Shown here: positions 24,801-36,800 of the stretch, piece after piece
How positions within the stretch are numbered: the stretch's first letter is position 1
Layout: every line of letters starts with the position of its first letter
Source of the DNA: Notospermus geniculatus
Taxonomy: Eukaryota > Nemertea > Pilidiophora > Heteronemertea > Lineidae
Direction: 5' to 3'
Length of the DNA stretch: 64,000 bases
NCBI GenBank assembly: GCA_002633025.1
Contig: NMRB01000006.1
Location: 19,108-83,107, forward strand
Translations under genes and position numbers: made by a program
The notes under the pieces: generated by a model
The model's input: the letters and a program-made list of their open reading frames with translations, nothing else
Database searches by the model: none
Told to the model about the DNA's origin: nothing

Positions 24801-27800
24801 ATGCACGTGACCTGTAGAGTAGAACCTCCCTTAGCGGACACCTCTGTCAGGAGAACACTTTTCTATTGGGGACACCAAAGTTCAGCCACAAAACTGATCA
24901 TTTCTATTCAGTTTGGGCTCTGTAATCAGGACACTCTCAATTCAGATACATGTAGTATCTTTCAATCCATTAGGCTTCTTCGAGATGTTCCTTCGGTCAC
25001 GAAAAGGGATTTCTTTGTGGCCTCTCCCCCTGTATTGAAATAAACATTCCCTGGGTGGCCTCTCCCCCTGTATTGAAATAAACATTCCCTGGGTGGCCTC
25101 TCCCCCTGTATTGAAATAAACATTCCCTGGGTGGCCTCTCCCCCTGTATTGAAATAAACATTCCCTGGGTGGCCTCTTCCCCTGTTGAAATACATACATG
25201 TATTATTTGTTTCATGTGTAGTTATTTGTAAGGAATTGTCTATAGAATCATCAAGGATATAATTATAATGTACATGTAGGTATTTGCCAAACATGAGCCC
25301 GATCAGGACAAGTAAATACTGCCTTGACAGTCAACAGTGTTGTATTACTCACACTCGGATGAAATGGTCCGAGGTTTTTGGCGGAATCCAAACTTAAGAT
25401 CTGAACCCACGACAGCAGTTTGTTGGGGTCGCTGCGCCATTTTGCCATCCTCCCACCGCAGGGGTTTTTACCTCGCTTCTCTTCATCCGCTCACGAACGA
25501 GACCAAAGTCCTGCTGTGGGAGGATGCATTTTGCAGCCCTTGGCACAGAGTTCCATTGCTTGTCAGCATGTGACCTGTTGGCGTGGTTGAATGAATAACA
25601 CTGCCCAGGAAACTTTTGCAGTGGTCACAGAAAAAATCGCAGTAGCTTGCTGGCAGAGAGGCAACATGGCCGGGTCTCTAGATGTGGATCCATGCCACTC
25701 AGAATGCTCTGTCCCTGACCTTCACGGTTGCATCTGCTATCACAGCATGGGACAGTGAGCCGTGGTGCCTTTGCAAGTGCAAGTAAAAAGCCCCATCCAA
25801 ATGTGGAACAAACATGAGTAGCTTGAGATGGCCTCTTCCATACTTACCAGGGCCAATAATGCTATGGCTTCGGCCCTGATGGAAAAATCTAATACAAATC
25901 ACAATAAAAGGGTTAAATCATGATTTGTTACAGCTAATGTATTACACCCATGACCCAATGACAATAAGGCTTTGTTCTATAAAGAGAATAGAAGGATGTG
26001 ATATGATATGTAACAGATATCAGATTAGCCTTAGATCTAAATGTCATCAGCTAATCAAAGATGCTGGTACAAACGTTGTCATGCTATTTCTTTGTGTCCA
26101 TGCTCTCAACATCAAAGAGTATGTCCTTGAGCCTTCTCCCACCAGATTGAGAGCGCCTACAGTGGCGACTCAACCAGGTATCGAACCCACAGTATTTCAG
26201 TCTTGAGTCCGATTCAACCATTGCAACACTGCAATGAAGTTGCGCACAGCGAGGTGGATTTGGATTTGGATTTTTTCCAGTCAGGGCCAAAGCCATTGCA
26301 TTATTGGCCCTGCCAAGTATAGAAGAGGCCATCTCAAGCTACTCATGTTCCTCACTTGGATGGGGTCTTTTACTTGCCCTTGCAAAGGCACAAGGTACAA
26401 GGCACTACTGTCCCATGTGATGGACTGAAGAACCAGGGATATCTCATATGGCCCGGGCTCAGGCCTTGTCTTCTGAGGCAAGTGAAAAACTGCTCGCCTC
26501 AGAACAGTAGAAAACTCTATTGTTCTGAGGCGAGCAGTTTTTCACTTGCCTCAAAATACAAGGCCTGCGGGCTGGATTCGAACCCGGGACCTGCCACTTG
26601 CTGAGCAGACGTGATAACCACTAGGGTTAGGGATCCTTGACTAGCAAGAGTTGGTGTCTGTCATCGCCACATCTCACCCTGATTTGATATCTTTGCAGGT
26701 TTTCATACGCCAAAGGCTTCCTGTCCATGATAAATGAAGTCCATGACATCGCCAGTCAGCATGAGTTAATATCAGAGAACCTGAACTCGATGGTGACAAA
26801 AGATATGACTGTCCTCATCCAGGAACTAAAACAGGAGAGGAAGAAACACCTATCAGAAGGGAAGGATTTACAAAAACAGCTAGACAAATCTTTAGAACTT
26901 TTACAAAATGTGAGTACGCAGGATAATATTAGGAACATGAATGATGTCCGATGGCATTGATGGCCAGGCCATTCATAACCGGGGAATTTCCCCCTTCGGT
27001 TTGGCCACAATTATAAAGTGGAGGAAGTTACATAAAGTCTAGTCACTAACATCTCATATTAATATTCGTGAAGAAAGTCTGTTCTTTTCAAAATAAGGAA
27101 GTTTTTTGTTGTGAATGGAACATAATATGTGCGGTATTGTTGAGTAGATTTAAATGTGTTGTGTAATCTGATTGGTCAATTTATCTGTTATGTAAATTTT
27201 GTAAGTTCTGATTGGTTGTTTCATCTGTAACGTAAATATATATGTGCACTCTGATTGGTTGTTTTAATTAACTGTATGTAGATTTACACAAACAGGATTG
27301 GTCATTCCAGCTTCTTTATGTAAATTTATTCAAATACTGATGGTTGTTGCGTCTTCTCTTCAGAGTAAAAAGCAATATGAAAAAGCATTCAAAGACTCAG
27401 AAAAAGCTCAAGATAATTACAAACAGGCAGATGCAAACATAAATTTATCGCGAGCAGAGGTAGAGAGACAAAAAACAATCGCACAATACAAAGAGCAACA
27501 ATGTGAAGAAATGAAAAGTGAATATGCTGCACAGTTACAAAAGACAAACGCTCTCCAAGGGGAACACTATACAACACTCATGCCACAAGTATTTAAGGTA
27601 AGATTTACTACAATTCTCTCAAAACACCTAGTCATCCATTCTGATTTGTAGTGTTTTCAGTTCATAAGTAGTTTAATTGATGAAACTGCAATTACAATTT
27701 GAAAGGGCTGAGACCTGAGGGCATTACTGGCCCTGTACAAGAAGTTACATGTACATATAAAATATATTTGGCGATGTGTCTTGAATTGGAAAAGGCCCGT

Positions 27801-30800
27801 CCTAACATGACCCGATTCCGGTAATTTCTTGTTACTAATAAAATCATTTATAGCAACAGAAAGCTAAATGAGCCGAAATCAGGCCCTGCAGGGACAGGGG
27901 TGTAAGGAAAGAACAGTGCAAAGTAAGGAATAATAATATGTGTGGGACAAAATAAAGTATAAGTTAGTAGTCTGTCATGTGTAGTGTCGTACTGCCTTTT
28001 TCCATCAGAACGCTGAAGGTATTCATAACATTTTCTGTCTTTTTCAGAGCTTACAGGATATGGACGAGAGACGAATAACACGGATACAGGATTTCATAAA
28101 AGCGAGTGCAGATATAGAAAACAATGTCTTACCAATTATTAATACGTGTATAGAGGGAATGGTGCGAGCTTCACAATCAGTCAACCCATCAGAGGTAAAT
28201 GACGACTAGAAATCCATGTTGAGCACAAACGAACTGACTGTCCTCTTTAGGAATAGAGGCTTTGTAATGACGTCATCGTGGCAGCCATTCTGGGGACACA
28301 GGGCGCAGAGGCGTGAGCCGACCGTGACGTGACTTGCGTGAAGTGCGCCACGCCATTGTATGGCTTAACGTCATTGGGGCATGCACGGCTCATTTCACTG
28401 CGCTCTGCAGTATGTGTCCTCCAGCATGGCGGCTTGTGACGTCATACGCAAAGCCTCTATAGACGGGAAGGTTTATGGTTCAGTTCTTGTCTTAACCCCT
28501 CAATGGAACTTTACTGCCGTCAGTGGCAGTCTGTTTGAGGTCCTAGAACGCCACAAAATTTCACATCAAAGACGTAAGCAATGGCCTCCACATCATTATG
28601 GATGCCGTCATGATGTTCATTTCTACTATGTGGTGCCCTATTGTGCCTTGGTCATTGCTGTTGGGAGTGGTATGACCAACTACTCTGAGGTACTGAGTTG
28701 AAATGCATGAGATTTCGGTCACCACTGGTGTGTCCCTCTATTGTGTGACCATAGAACTATTCTGCCATCGTCTCTTGCAGGATTCCAAAATGGTTGTAGA
28801 CAAATTCAAGTCAGGGTTCCAACATCCTGGCGACATTCCTTTTGAAGACCTCAGCCTCGGCGGCAGCGGGACGGATAGTTTGAATAACTCAACGACAAAT
28901 CTGACACCTCGGTTGACGGTACGGTCTGAAGCGAAGGGGACGTGGTCAGGGGGTAAAAACAAAAAACGTGGAGGATTACGGGGTTTATTTGGTGGTGCTA
29001 AGGTGAGTTGAGTCCTCGGGTAAAACACTTGACCAATATGTATTGGCCTTTGAGGATTGTTCGCAAAGAGCATAAGCTATCAGTTGTAGGTTTGTTTTCA
29101 AAATGGTAAGTTCATTGATGCATAGTTGAATATCCGGTCTATTTAAACACGGATAGACACCGGTACCTATAAGAGCGGGTTTAAGAGCTGTAATGGAAGT
29201 GCAGCTATTGTGAATGTTCACATCTTTCTGTCAGTTTACTGAGTTATTACGCAAACTGAGTTGATTTCATATCAGTTGATGCCACTAGTAGCATCGACAA
29301 ACTGGCCAGGTCATTCGTGGCCACCCATCAGACACAAACGTACATCTTATCTTCTCCTTTCACGCGACTGCATGCAGATGCAATTGGGTAAAAGTTTTAG
29401 GGTATGTAGCTCACGTGTTTTGTCTCGGCTGTGGACGTGATTCGCTCTTTTGTTTCTGTATTGCTGTGATGAGGTGGTTCGCTGTTTTTACCCAAGAGAT
29501 CCTAGAACCAGTTGGCTGATTATGCATGAAGATTTTTGGCATTTCTGTCCGTCTAGAATTAGTCAGGATTCCAAAATCAGGATTTTTCTGCATAAGAGTC
29601 CTTTCATTGCCTTCTTTCCTTCATAAACCACAGCGACTGGTTCTCTTATCTCAGGGTGTCCGCTATTTTTGTTGTTTCTACTGCTGAAGTTTTGAATATT
29701 TTCTTGTTTTATTGTTTGTCGGGGTTTAAAGATCATGGGATTGTTGGTATGTAGACCTGTCTTGGTGAATGGTTCTCACACCTTGTCAATGGTTCTTTTT
29801 TGTGCACAAATGCAATGTTTTAAAATGTCTATCAAATACACACAGTTCTACACCAGTTTTAAGTTAAACAAATCTTTGTAGAATGAGTCGTTTACCGTTG
29901 TTAAAGAGCTTTCAATACAGCAATGTTTACACAAAGAATTTTCGAGGCAATTCACAAGTTTTCTTCGGATTGAACCCAAATGTTTCAAGCATGACCTCAA
30001 CCTTCCTGCTCAACTGCCTGTCTGTTGTGCCGTTGGACCCAGGTCTGGCGACCGCAGTCCTAGATATCCTCAAAGTTGTAGAAACCTGCAATTGCCTTTT
30101 GCATAGTTCTGCTAATTTATACAAACTAGTGTTACTTCCTAAGTTCTCAAGCACATTTTCAGGTTTGTGCTGGTAGTCGACCTATTGCCAGTTTCCTTAA
30201 CTTACGGAACTTTTCTCATTGTTTTCTCTCTGCTTTCATCTTAGAGACTTTTCCAACAAAGATAGCGGTCTAACAGTTCTCACCATATGACATCAGAACC
30301 TTAATGACCGCTGTCACGCTAAGCTGGTCAAGCGGCCATGGGCACAAAGGATTAGGTGAGGTTAATTGGTCATATGAATAAAGACGAGCAAATCCTTTTA
30401 CTTCAGATTTGTACAGCATTGCCTAATGCATTTGTATTGCAAAATTCAAGTAAAAAGCATTTGCTACTCTTTATTCATATGACCAATTGTCTGAGAGGAT
30501 GCGTTTGGTTGTGTTATATCATGCTTGGACAATGAATGGCCGTGATGTCATGTGGGAGAACTAGTAGGCCACCATCTTTTTTGAAAAGGTATTAGTTTTG
30601 CTTCATTTTATTTTCCAAGTACGGTATTTTGATTTTCAAAATCTGTTCTGCATGTTAGTTGCTGTTGATGTTGTTGAGAGGAGTGGTTGCTCCCCACCCC
30701 TTTAAGTAACAAAGTGGTTTGTCCCAGTTATGCTTATGTTGCTTTTGGTGGAGTCCATTGTATGATTATATGGGGGTGTAGGGAGGGAAGCACACAAGAA

Positions 30801-33800
30801 GGCCTCCTCAGGCTCAAATGAGTGTAGCGCAAGCAGACGACATCGTTTCCCATTTGTTAGAATGTAAGCAGAGAAAGGGCTTGGTGAGTTTCTGTGGCAA
30901 CAATCAGGTGATAGGGAAGAAAATGGCCGGATATCCCTCCCCTCGCTGGAGTTTCTCTCACTAGATTTCAAACCTTGCTCTTTAAGCGTTTTTCGTACGC
31001 CGTCAGAGCCGAAAGTTACAAACGGCGGCAGCAATGGGCTGAGGGCCGACGTAGCACTTTGCAAAGTCGGGGGCACCGTATGTCAATAAAAAAATCAAGA
31101 ACACTTGTAAGTTTGCTTCATGTTGAGTTCACTTAGGTTCAGGGATTTGATTATTTCAATTTATTGCCGGTTTTCATTGTCTCAAGGTAAAATATGACAA
31201 ATCCCAAATTCCCAGATCTGCGCACTTGGGCCTGAAACCAGCTGACGTGACGCAATCCATGATTCAGCAATGGTCGAGTCTGACGCAACGTCATCGAACT
31301 CACTGTCGTCACATGGTCGTGGGGTTTTCTGCATCACATCATTCAGTGTCAGATGGTTTCAGACCGAGGTTCTGTTTGCCATTTCAGCGGAAGTGCGCAG
31401 ATCTTTCTCGTTTTCGTCAATTTGGGATTTGTCTATTGTCATAATTCATCATTGGTTCATTGCCCATCTGCAGACTTTATATCATCTCATCATTCTATGC
31501 CGATTTCATGTCATATGCTCATTGTACATTCCATCATAGCTTCTTTTGTAGCCTCATAACAACTTTAATTCCTGTTTATTTACAATTAGATTTATTCACA
31601 ATTAAATACCCCAGTAGTGGTTTGCAATGATCTATGTGAAGGCAGGGTGGCTCGGCTTCTTGCGAGACGCTCCTCCTCCGAGGTCACTCATTGCAGATCA
31701 CTTCACCAGTACCGAGTTCTTAAGTAGCTCCCAAGCACCATAAACCGTGTTCTCTTGTGCCTGGAGTTCTTTCTTCAGCTAGAAAAGGTGGTGTCAGAAG
31801 TGCAGTCCACTGCCCACATGGTGTGGTCATAATGTCACCAGAGTGGTGACCGTTCTTTGTAGTTGTGTCTCCAATGTGAGGCAGGGCACAGCTAACCTTT
31901 GACGAAGGACACACACATGTGGAGCTTTAAAGACCCTCTGTATAGAATTTTTACGGAATTTTCAAAGTGTTAGGAGAATGCAGGTACAGGTCTGTACAGT
32001 AGCCCCAAAATGCTAGCCTGCTACATACTTCAAAGTATGTACACGGGTTGGGGGTGGGGTAGGGGTGTACGTACCGGTGTACCAGGAGGGCTGCGTCAGT
32101 ACAAATCTTCAGCACGCATGGAAAAAACTGCAGGCAGAGCTCTAATGTATTCAGATAGAGCAGAGTACATCTTAAGGTGGCTTCCATTGGAGCGTTTCCG
32201 TGTGTGGAAACGCTCAAAAGCATTGTTTGTTTCCGCGGCGTTGGTCAGAGTGGAAACAATGCTTTCGAGCGTTTCCACACACAGAAACGCTCCAGTGGAA
32301 AGCCACCCTTGCACTTCAATAATGTTGGCAGATGTAAGCACTATCTGAATTCAATACAGTGTGGCTTTAAGCTTCTTATGCTGAAGAACTTAAAAACAAA
32401 GACTCGCAGACACAAGAAGTGACTTCTTGCTTGACATTAATTCAGCAAATCTTTTGTTAATTTACTAGTTATTTTGTTTACATTTTAACTTCACCTGCTT
32501 TTGTTCATATTTATTTCAGCCTAGGCTTTCCAGGAGCATAAATCGCATGATTCTTGCCAGAATTAAGGTAACATGCAATCATGGGAAGCAAGGTTGATTA
32601 AATAATCAGTGCTTGAAAAGAGAAAAAAACAGGCTTGTGGGTACTCACACTCCTAAATAAGCTTAGGAGTGTGGGTTTTGGCTTGTCCGCCGCAACAGGG
32701 GTCTAAATTAAGGATTTTGCCATGGTAGTTAGCAGGGCTACCACTGGAAAAAAGTTGGTGGCCCTGCCATGCCTGCTTTTCTGGTGGCCCAAATAGGAGC
32801 AGTCAGCCACGTGTATCGCCAAAAGATGGCAGCAAAGTTCTAGTGGACCAATACACAGGAAAATTCACGTGATTGGTGATCGATCAAGAATGAATGGGTC
32901 CACTACATGCAATGAATTGGGCCGTAGTGACACCTATTGGTCAACTCACTGACAGCTCCTCTTCTGTGGCTACTTTGTTACACCAGAGGACACACTGAAT
33001 GTGACGTAGAGAGGAACCAGTCTTTGACTGCAGCGCCATCTTCAGCACATGCAGACGAACTATAAACAGACATGGTTAAGAGTAATATTTGCCTGAAGAT
33101 GGCATTTCAATCGCTAAGTTTGAACCAATCAGCAGTGGTGCTCATACATTAACATTCATTCAGCAATGGTGCTCATACATTAACATTCATTACCACACTT
33201 TCGCTGATAGCATGCACTGGTCAGAAACAGAGCCTGGCGCTATGGGTGTGTTCGTTTCATTTCGTTCAAAACTACGGCGTGCGCAGGTATTTGTGTGCTC
33301 AGTCTCGTTTTAGGCAGCTGATGTGCGCAATTGCGCACCTTTCCTTCCATGCACTGAGTAATAGCAATTGCTCTACACTACAGTGTACTTGGTAGTACAC
33401 AATAAAGCTATTACTTGAATCAACCACACCCCCCACTGATCACGACTGACTTTTACGATCGAGGAGAAAATGAGGCCCATTAACCTCGAGTTAATTTGTG
33501 CGTCCTCTGCAGAAAAATTCCTTGACCACTTACCATGTTCCATAGCTCCTGGCAAGTTTAGGTTGAAATAAACGATTACCGGTATATTTTGTTCTAAATT
33601 TCCACCTCGCTTAACTAACCCTCTGTTTTCTGTACGTCCTTATTACAGCATCAGAACCAGGTGGAGTATTGGTGTTTTGTTCCCATGGAAACCGCTATCT
33701 CCCTCCTCAACCTCTCTCTTAGGGAAGATGGCCGTGTGAGATCACTGAAACAATTCAATCCTTGAACTACACTTTAATGTCTTTATTGAAACTTTGCCTG

Positions 33801-36800
33801 CAACAGCATACATTTTGATTGTAAATATTTAGGTATGGGGATGGGCTCAGTTAGCCCATACCCCCAATTTGCCATTTAAATTTTTTGATCTCACAAGTTT
33901 GTCTTCTAACTTGCACTAACCTTTGAAATGCATTCATCACATTTCTGTGCTTCAACCTCACAAGGCCTAACAGAAATCTGAAGTGAGGCCAAGGAGAAGA
34001 CTGATCACAGAACTGATCTCCTTCATTAAAACGTTTTGGACTGAGTGATTGATTACGAGTGATTGATTAATTACAAGGGCTTGATTAATTACTAGTGATT
34101 GATTAATACAAGTGATTGATTAATTATGAGTGATTGATTAATACAAGTGATTGATTGATTATGAGTGATTAATTAATTATGAGTGATTGATTAATTACGA
34201 GTGATTGATTGATTACGAGTGATTGATTGATTATGAGTGATTGATTAATTATGAGTGATTGATTAATTATGAGTGATAAATCAATTACGAGTGATTATTC
34301 AATCCAAGTTGATTAATTACAAGGTGATTTGTTGACTGGGTAACCTGTAGACCTCTTGGCTCATGTGCACCAACACAGATTAACCCTAACTTCAGCTTAA
34401 GTCCAACAGGGACAATGGAAGTACAATAGAAGATGTGTGGGGTTAAGCCTAAGTCAAGGTTAAACACTGTTGGTGTATATGGGCCCTTGTGACAAAAGCC
34501 AACTTCAAACATTCCTGCAGTCGTTGGTGAAGTTCTGTTGGAAAAGGAAGAGAGCTTTTAGCAGTCCTTTGCTTGTAGTTTGTAGATTCTAAACAGGGCT
34601 GATCTTCGAATACTTTCCTTGAATGAGTCACTTGCTTGTTGTGACCTTGGTGATGGTTATGCTACAGAAATAGTGGTGCACTCCTGCTGATCATCTCAAG
34701 CCATCTGGCGTCCTCTTCCTGTCTCATCAACTGTTAGCTCATCATAGACTGAGAATGTTACCAATTTATGACCTGATCTAGCAAAATTCGGCACATGTCG
34801 CAACTGAGGGAAGGGTTAACGACCCTACAACACAATAGCTGAAATGTATGTCGCTGCAGGTTTACAATAGTAGTGATAGTAGTTGAGTAAACTGATGGCC
34901 AGTGATGGTCATTTCCCGCCGATCACAAATTGAGGGAATCTTCCTTAGATAAACAGCACCTTTTAAAAATTTGTGACATTCTCAGTCTGCATGCATCCCT
35001 GATTGTCATTTTGTCATGATCATCCTGTCTGTCTTGTAAATCACATCCTTCCATAGCAGGGCTTTGGTCTCATTCCTGTTTGTACACTTGTGTGAGTGGA
35101 TGACGAGGAGCAAGGTAAAAGCCCCTGTGGTGGGAGAATGGTGTCTCGCGGTCGATCACTTCAACATGCACTTGTACATTGTTTGAAAATCTCTTCTTGC
35201 ACGTGAAGTGTGAAGTCCCACGGGTGATGTTACCACATGATATGCGACCATTCACAACTCCTGATCGCAAATGTTTGTTTCGCCAATTTTGAAAAAAAAT
35301 CGTTTTACTGAATCCATTCTTCTTTCTGTACATAGACTTTCCCCTCTTTCCTCAGATATGGTTTCTGATAACCTCTTCAATTTCTATCTAACCCCAATGT
35401 TCTTGTATTCCCTCCCTCAGAGCTGGAGCCAGAGTGACGCTTGCAGCTCCGCCAGTCCCGGTTTTCGGGAACGATCCCGTAGCTGTGATTGGGACTGCGA
35501 CGTCACGTACACACTGGCTGCCCTGCCCCAAGAATTCCTTGAATGTTGCCCACCGGTAAGGCCATCGAATCTTACACAAGTTTTCCAACATTTGGTGCGG
35601 AATTTCTATTCAGCTCCAACATTTTCTCCTAGCTTCTGCCTTTTATCAGAAAAGTTTTATACCTTTTTTTTGCATTGTGAATTAGAAATCCAAGCGAAGA
35701 TCATTATTAAAGTGTGGCACTTCGGTGATGTCCTTCAGAACATGATGAAAATTTCTCTAGGCCACATTTCGGGCAGACGATGACAAGTGTAAAACACGCT
35801 TTTTCGCCCCATACTTTATTAATCTCACATCTTGTCTTTGTATTTTTGTTCTCTCTGTGTGTTTCATCTTCACTGTGTCCATCAACATTCATGATGTCCG
35901 AAGGTCCATCTGTCCGTCCGTCATGTTTATGTCCTTGTGTTGTGTTTATCTGTTTTCGTAGAAATAGAACCGACACACATCACTTGAATGAGGAAATTCT
36001 TCACTACACTGATTTCAATGTTTGATATGTGATTTAATCTTGTTGATTTGTTAAATCATGAACTTTTGTGCCTAAAGCTTGGTGTTATAGTCCCTTTAAC
36101 TTTTCTACTGATTCTTTCAAAGGTTGTGGGTTCTGGTTCTGGTCATAATCAAGTACCGTACATGTAATATGCCATCATATGGATCGTAATTCTTCAGCCC
36201 TGGAGACTGCTCTGCCACTCTAGCTGAAAAGTGATTTCAGAAAACCCTGGGTTGGAGAATGTGTCCCATTTGAATCCGTGACTACATTGTAGTCACTAAA
36301 ACTCAAAAAGCGACATTCTCCCTGTTATTTTCATCTTCTTGGTTGTTCTGCTGCCATAATGTTTTGCAACTAAATCTTCAGCCAGGAGACAGGTGTTATA
36401 GACAAATCCCAAATTGACGAAAACAAGAAAGATCTGCGCACTTCTGCCGAAATGGCAAACAGAACCTCGGTCTGAAACCATCTGACACTGAATGACGTGA
36501 CGCAGGAAACCCCACGACCACATGTGACGACAGTGAGTTCGATGACATTGCGTCAGAGTCGACCATTGCTGAATCATGGATTGCGTCACGTCAGCTGGTT
36601 TCAGGTCGAGGTTCTGTTTGCCATTTCGGCGGAAGTGCACAGATCTGGGAATTTGGGATTTGTCTATTCCGCTTCATTTACTATTTCCCCCCTTTCGGTG
36701 TTGTGACCCTTTTATCATTCCTTATTCTTAACTATTTCCCCTTTTGGCGTGGCAGGGAAGTATTAGTTGAGGTGGTCTTAGGAGAGTGCAGGCAGAGGTC

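Larger units (their letters stand above)
21725..26698 (+). other. Intron 3
   Basis: It carries a MITE (21732), SINEs (22566, 25737, 26262), a CCCCTTTTACAC TIR element (23259), a 38-bp minisatellite (25017), a small TIR element (25446) and a palindromic element nested in a SINE (26460). A tRNA-like B box (GGTATCGAACCC on +) also occurs at about 26172. No coding exon is seen. Confidence 0.8.

Noticed and set aside
24942-25294. Open frames of 72-110 codons on the minus strand
   Set aside because: They are the three frames of a 38-bp minisatellite.
29883-30176. 97-codon open frame in intron 7
   Set aside because: No splice sites, no recognisable domain, and the opposite strand is also open for 75 codons.
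35271-35783. 170-codon open frame taken as one gene
   Set aside because: Only its middle, 35421-35555, lies between splice sites and has coding-like composition; the ends read into intron.
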